Shown here in pieces: positions 57,069 through 57,168 of a DNA stretch of 57,168 nucleotides (the first letter of the stretch is position 1; every line of letters begins with the position of its first letter). The notes under the pieces were generated by a model. That model ran no database searches, was not told the origin of the DNA, and was given only the letters and a program-made list of their open reading frames with translations. Position numbers and translations under genes: made by a program. The stretch is from a virus: positions 1 through 57,168 of IMG/VR virus record IMGVR_UViG_3300021976_000017. One strand, given 5' to 3'.

Positions 57069-57168
57069 GGTGAAACTCCCCTGACGGGTGGCCGCCCAAA
57101 GCCCGGGCGTAGGGCGTCGAACCCACCCCGCGGGCACCCTCCGGGAACCGTAGAGGTGGAAATGATCA

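Overview
The window reads as an essentially complete temperate siphophage genome (or its excised, circularised prophage form) from a high-GC actinobacterium. Reasons: dense GC-rich coding, mostly one-strand (minus) operons with 1-20 nt overlaps, GTG starts, Shine-Dalgarno (SD) sites of the GGAGG type, and a full head-tail module. The terminase genes lie at the right edge and an HNH endonuclease gene runs off the left edge, so the edges probably correspond to the packaging (cos/pac) neighbourhood. The genus of the host cannot be fixed from sequence alone.

Layout. 1-1465 (minus): HNH endonuclease and small unknown genes. 1587-2840 (plus): serine recombinase, a leaderless small gene, a ribbon-helix-helix protein and a DUF4236-like peptide. 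3206-20432 (minus): a long early operon with a HerA-like ATPase, a shuffled cassette of small genes, a repeat-bearing DUF6745-like protein, a DnaB/RepA-like helicase, a replication initiator containing an 11-bp iteron array (candidate origin), a C5-cytosine methyltransferase, NUMOD4/HNH, VRR-NUC and HNH nucleases, and a RecT plus PD-(D/E)XK exonuclease pair. 20500-23046: immunity region with divergent XRE repressors, three palindromic operators, an excisionase-like protein and a lipoprotein. 23036-24480: tyrosine integrase and an attP-like site made of the 3' end of a tRNA/tmRNA gene plus its terminator.

24600-26792 is the most remarkable part: a Ro60 (TROVE/vWA) protein gene preceded by three tandem Y RNA-like non-coding RNAs. 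All three share a conserved internal core, and their different terminal stems are each preserved by compensatory changes. The first carries a circularly permuted tRNA-like module (T arm, capped acceptor stem, D arm). The second has a short GNRA-capped hairpin. The third is minimal and lies just upstream of the Ro ribosome-binding site. A plausible sigma70-type promoter ends at the first RNA.

26827-31281 (minus) resembles the transfer module of actinobacterial conjugative plasmids/AICEs: a TraB/FtsK-like translocase with membrane segments and a C-terminal winged helix, plus several small membrane proteins including a DUF2637 protein. Divergent to it are an XRE regulator, an HD phosphohydrolase and a small protein (31358-33266, plus). 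A large hairpin then separates these from the late genes.

33409-57068 (minus, transcribed right to left): small protein, TerS, TerL, SPP1-type portal, MuF-like protein, scaffold, decoration protein, major capsid, head-tail connectors, tail terminator, major tail protein, G/GT chaperones with a canonical -1 slippery site, tape measure (1388 aa), distal tail proteins, minor tail proteins, M15-like endolysin, membrane/collagen-like protein, holin, and a tail protein with a GDPD-like domain that may act on teichoic acids.
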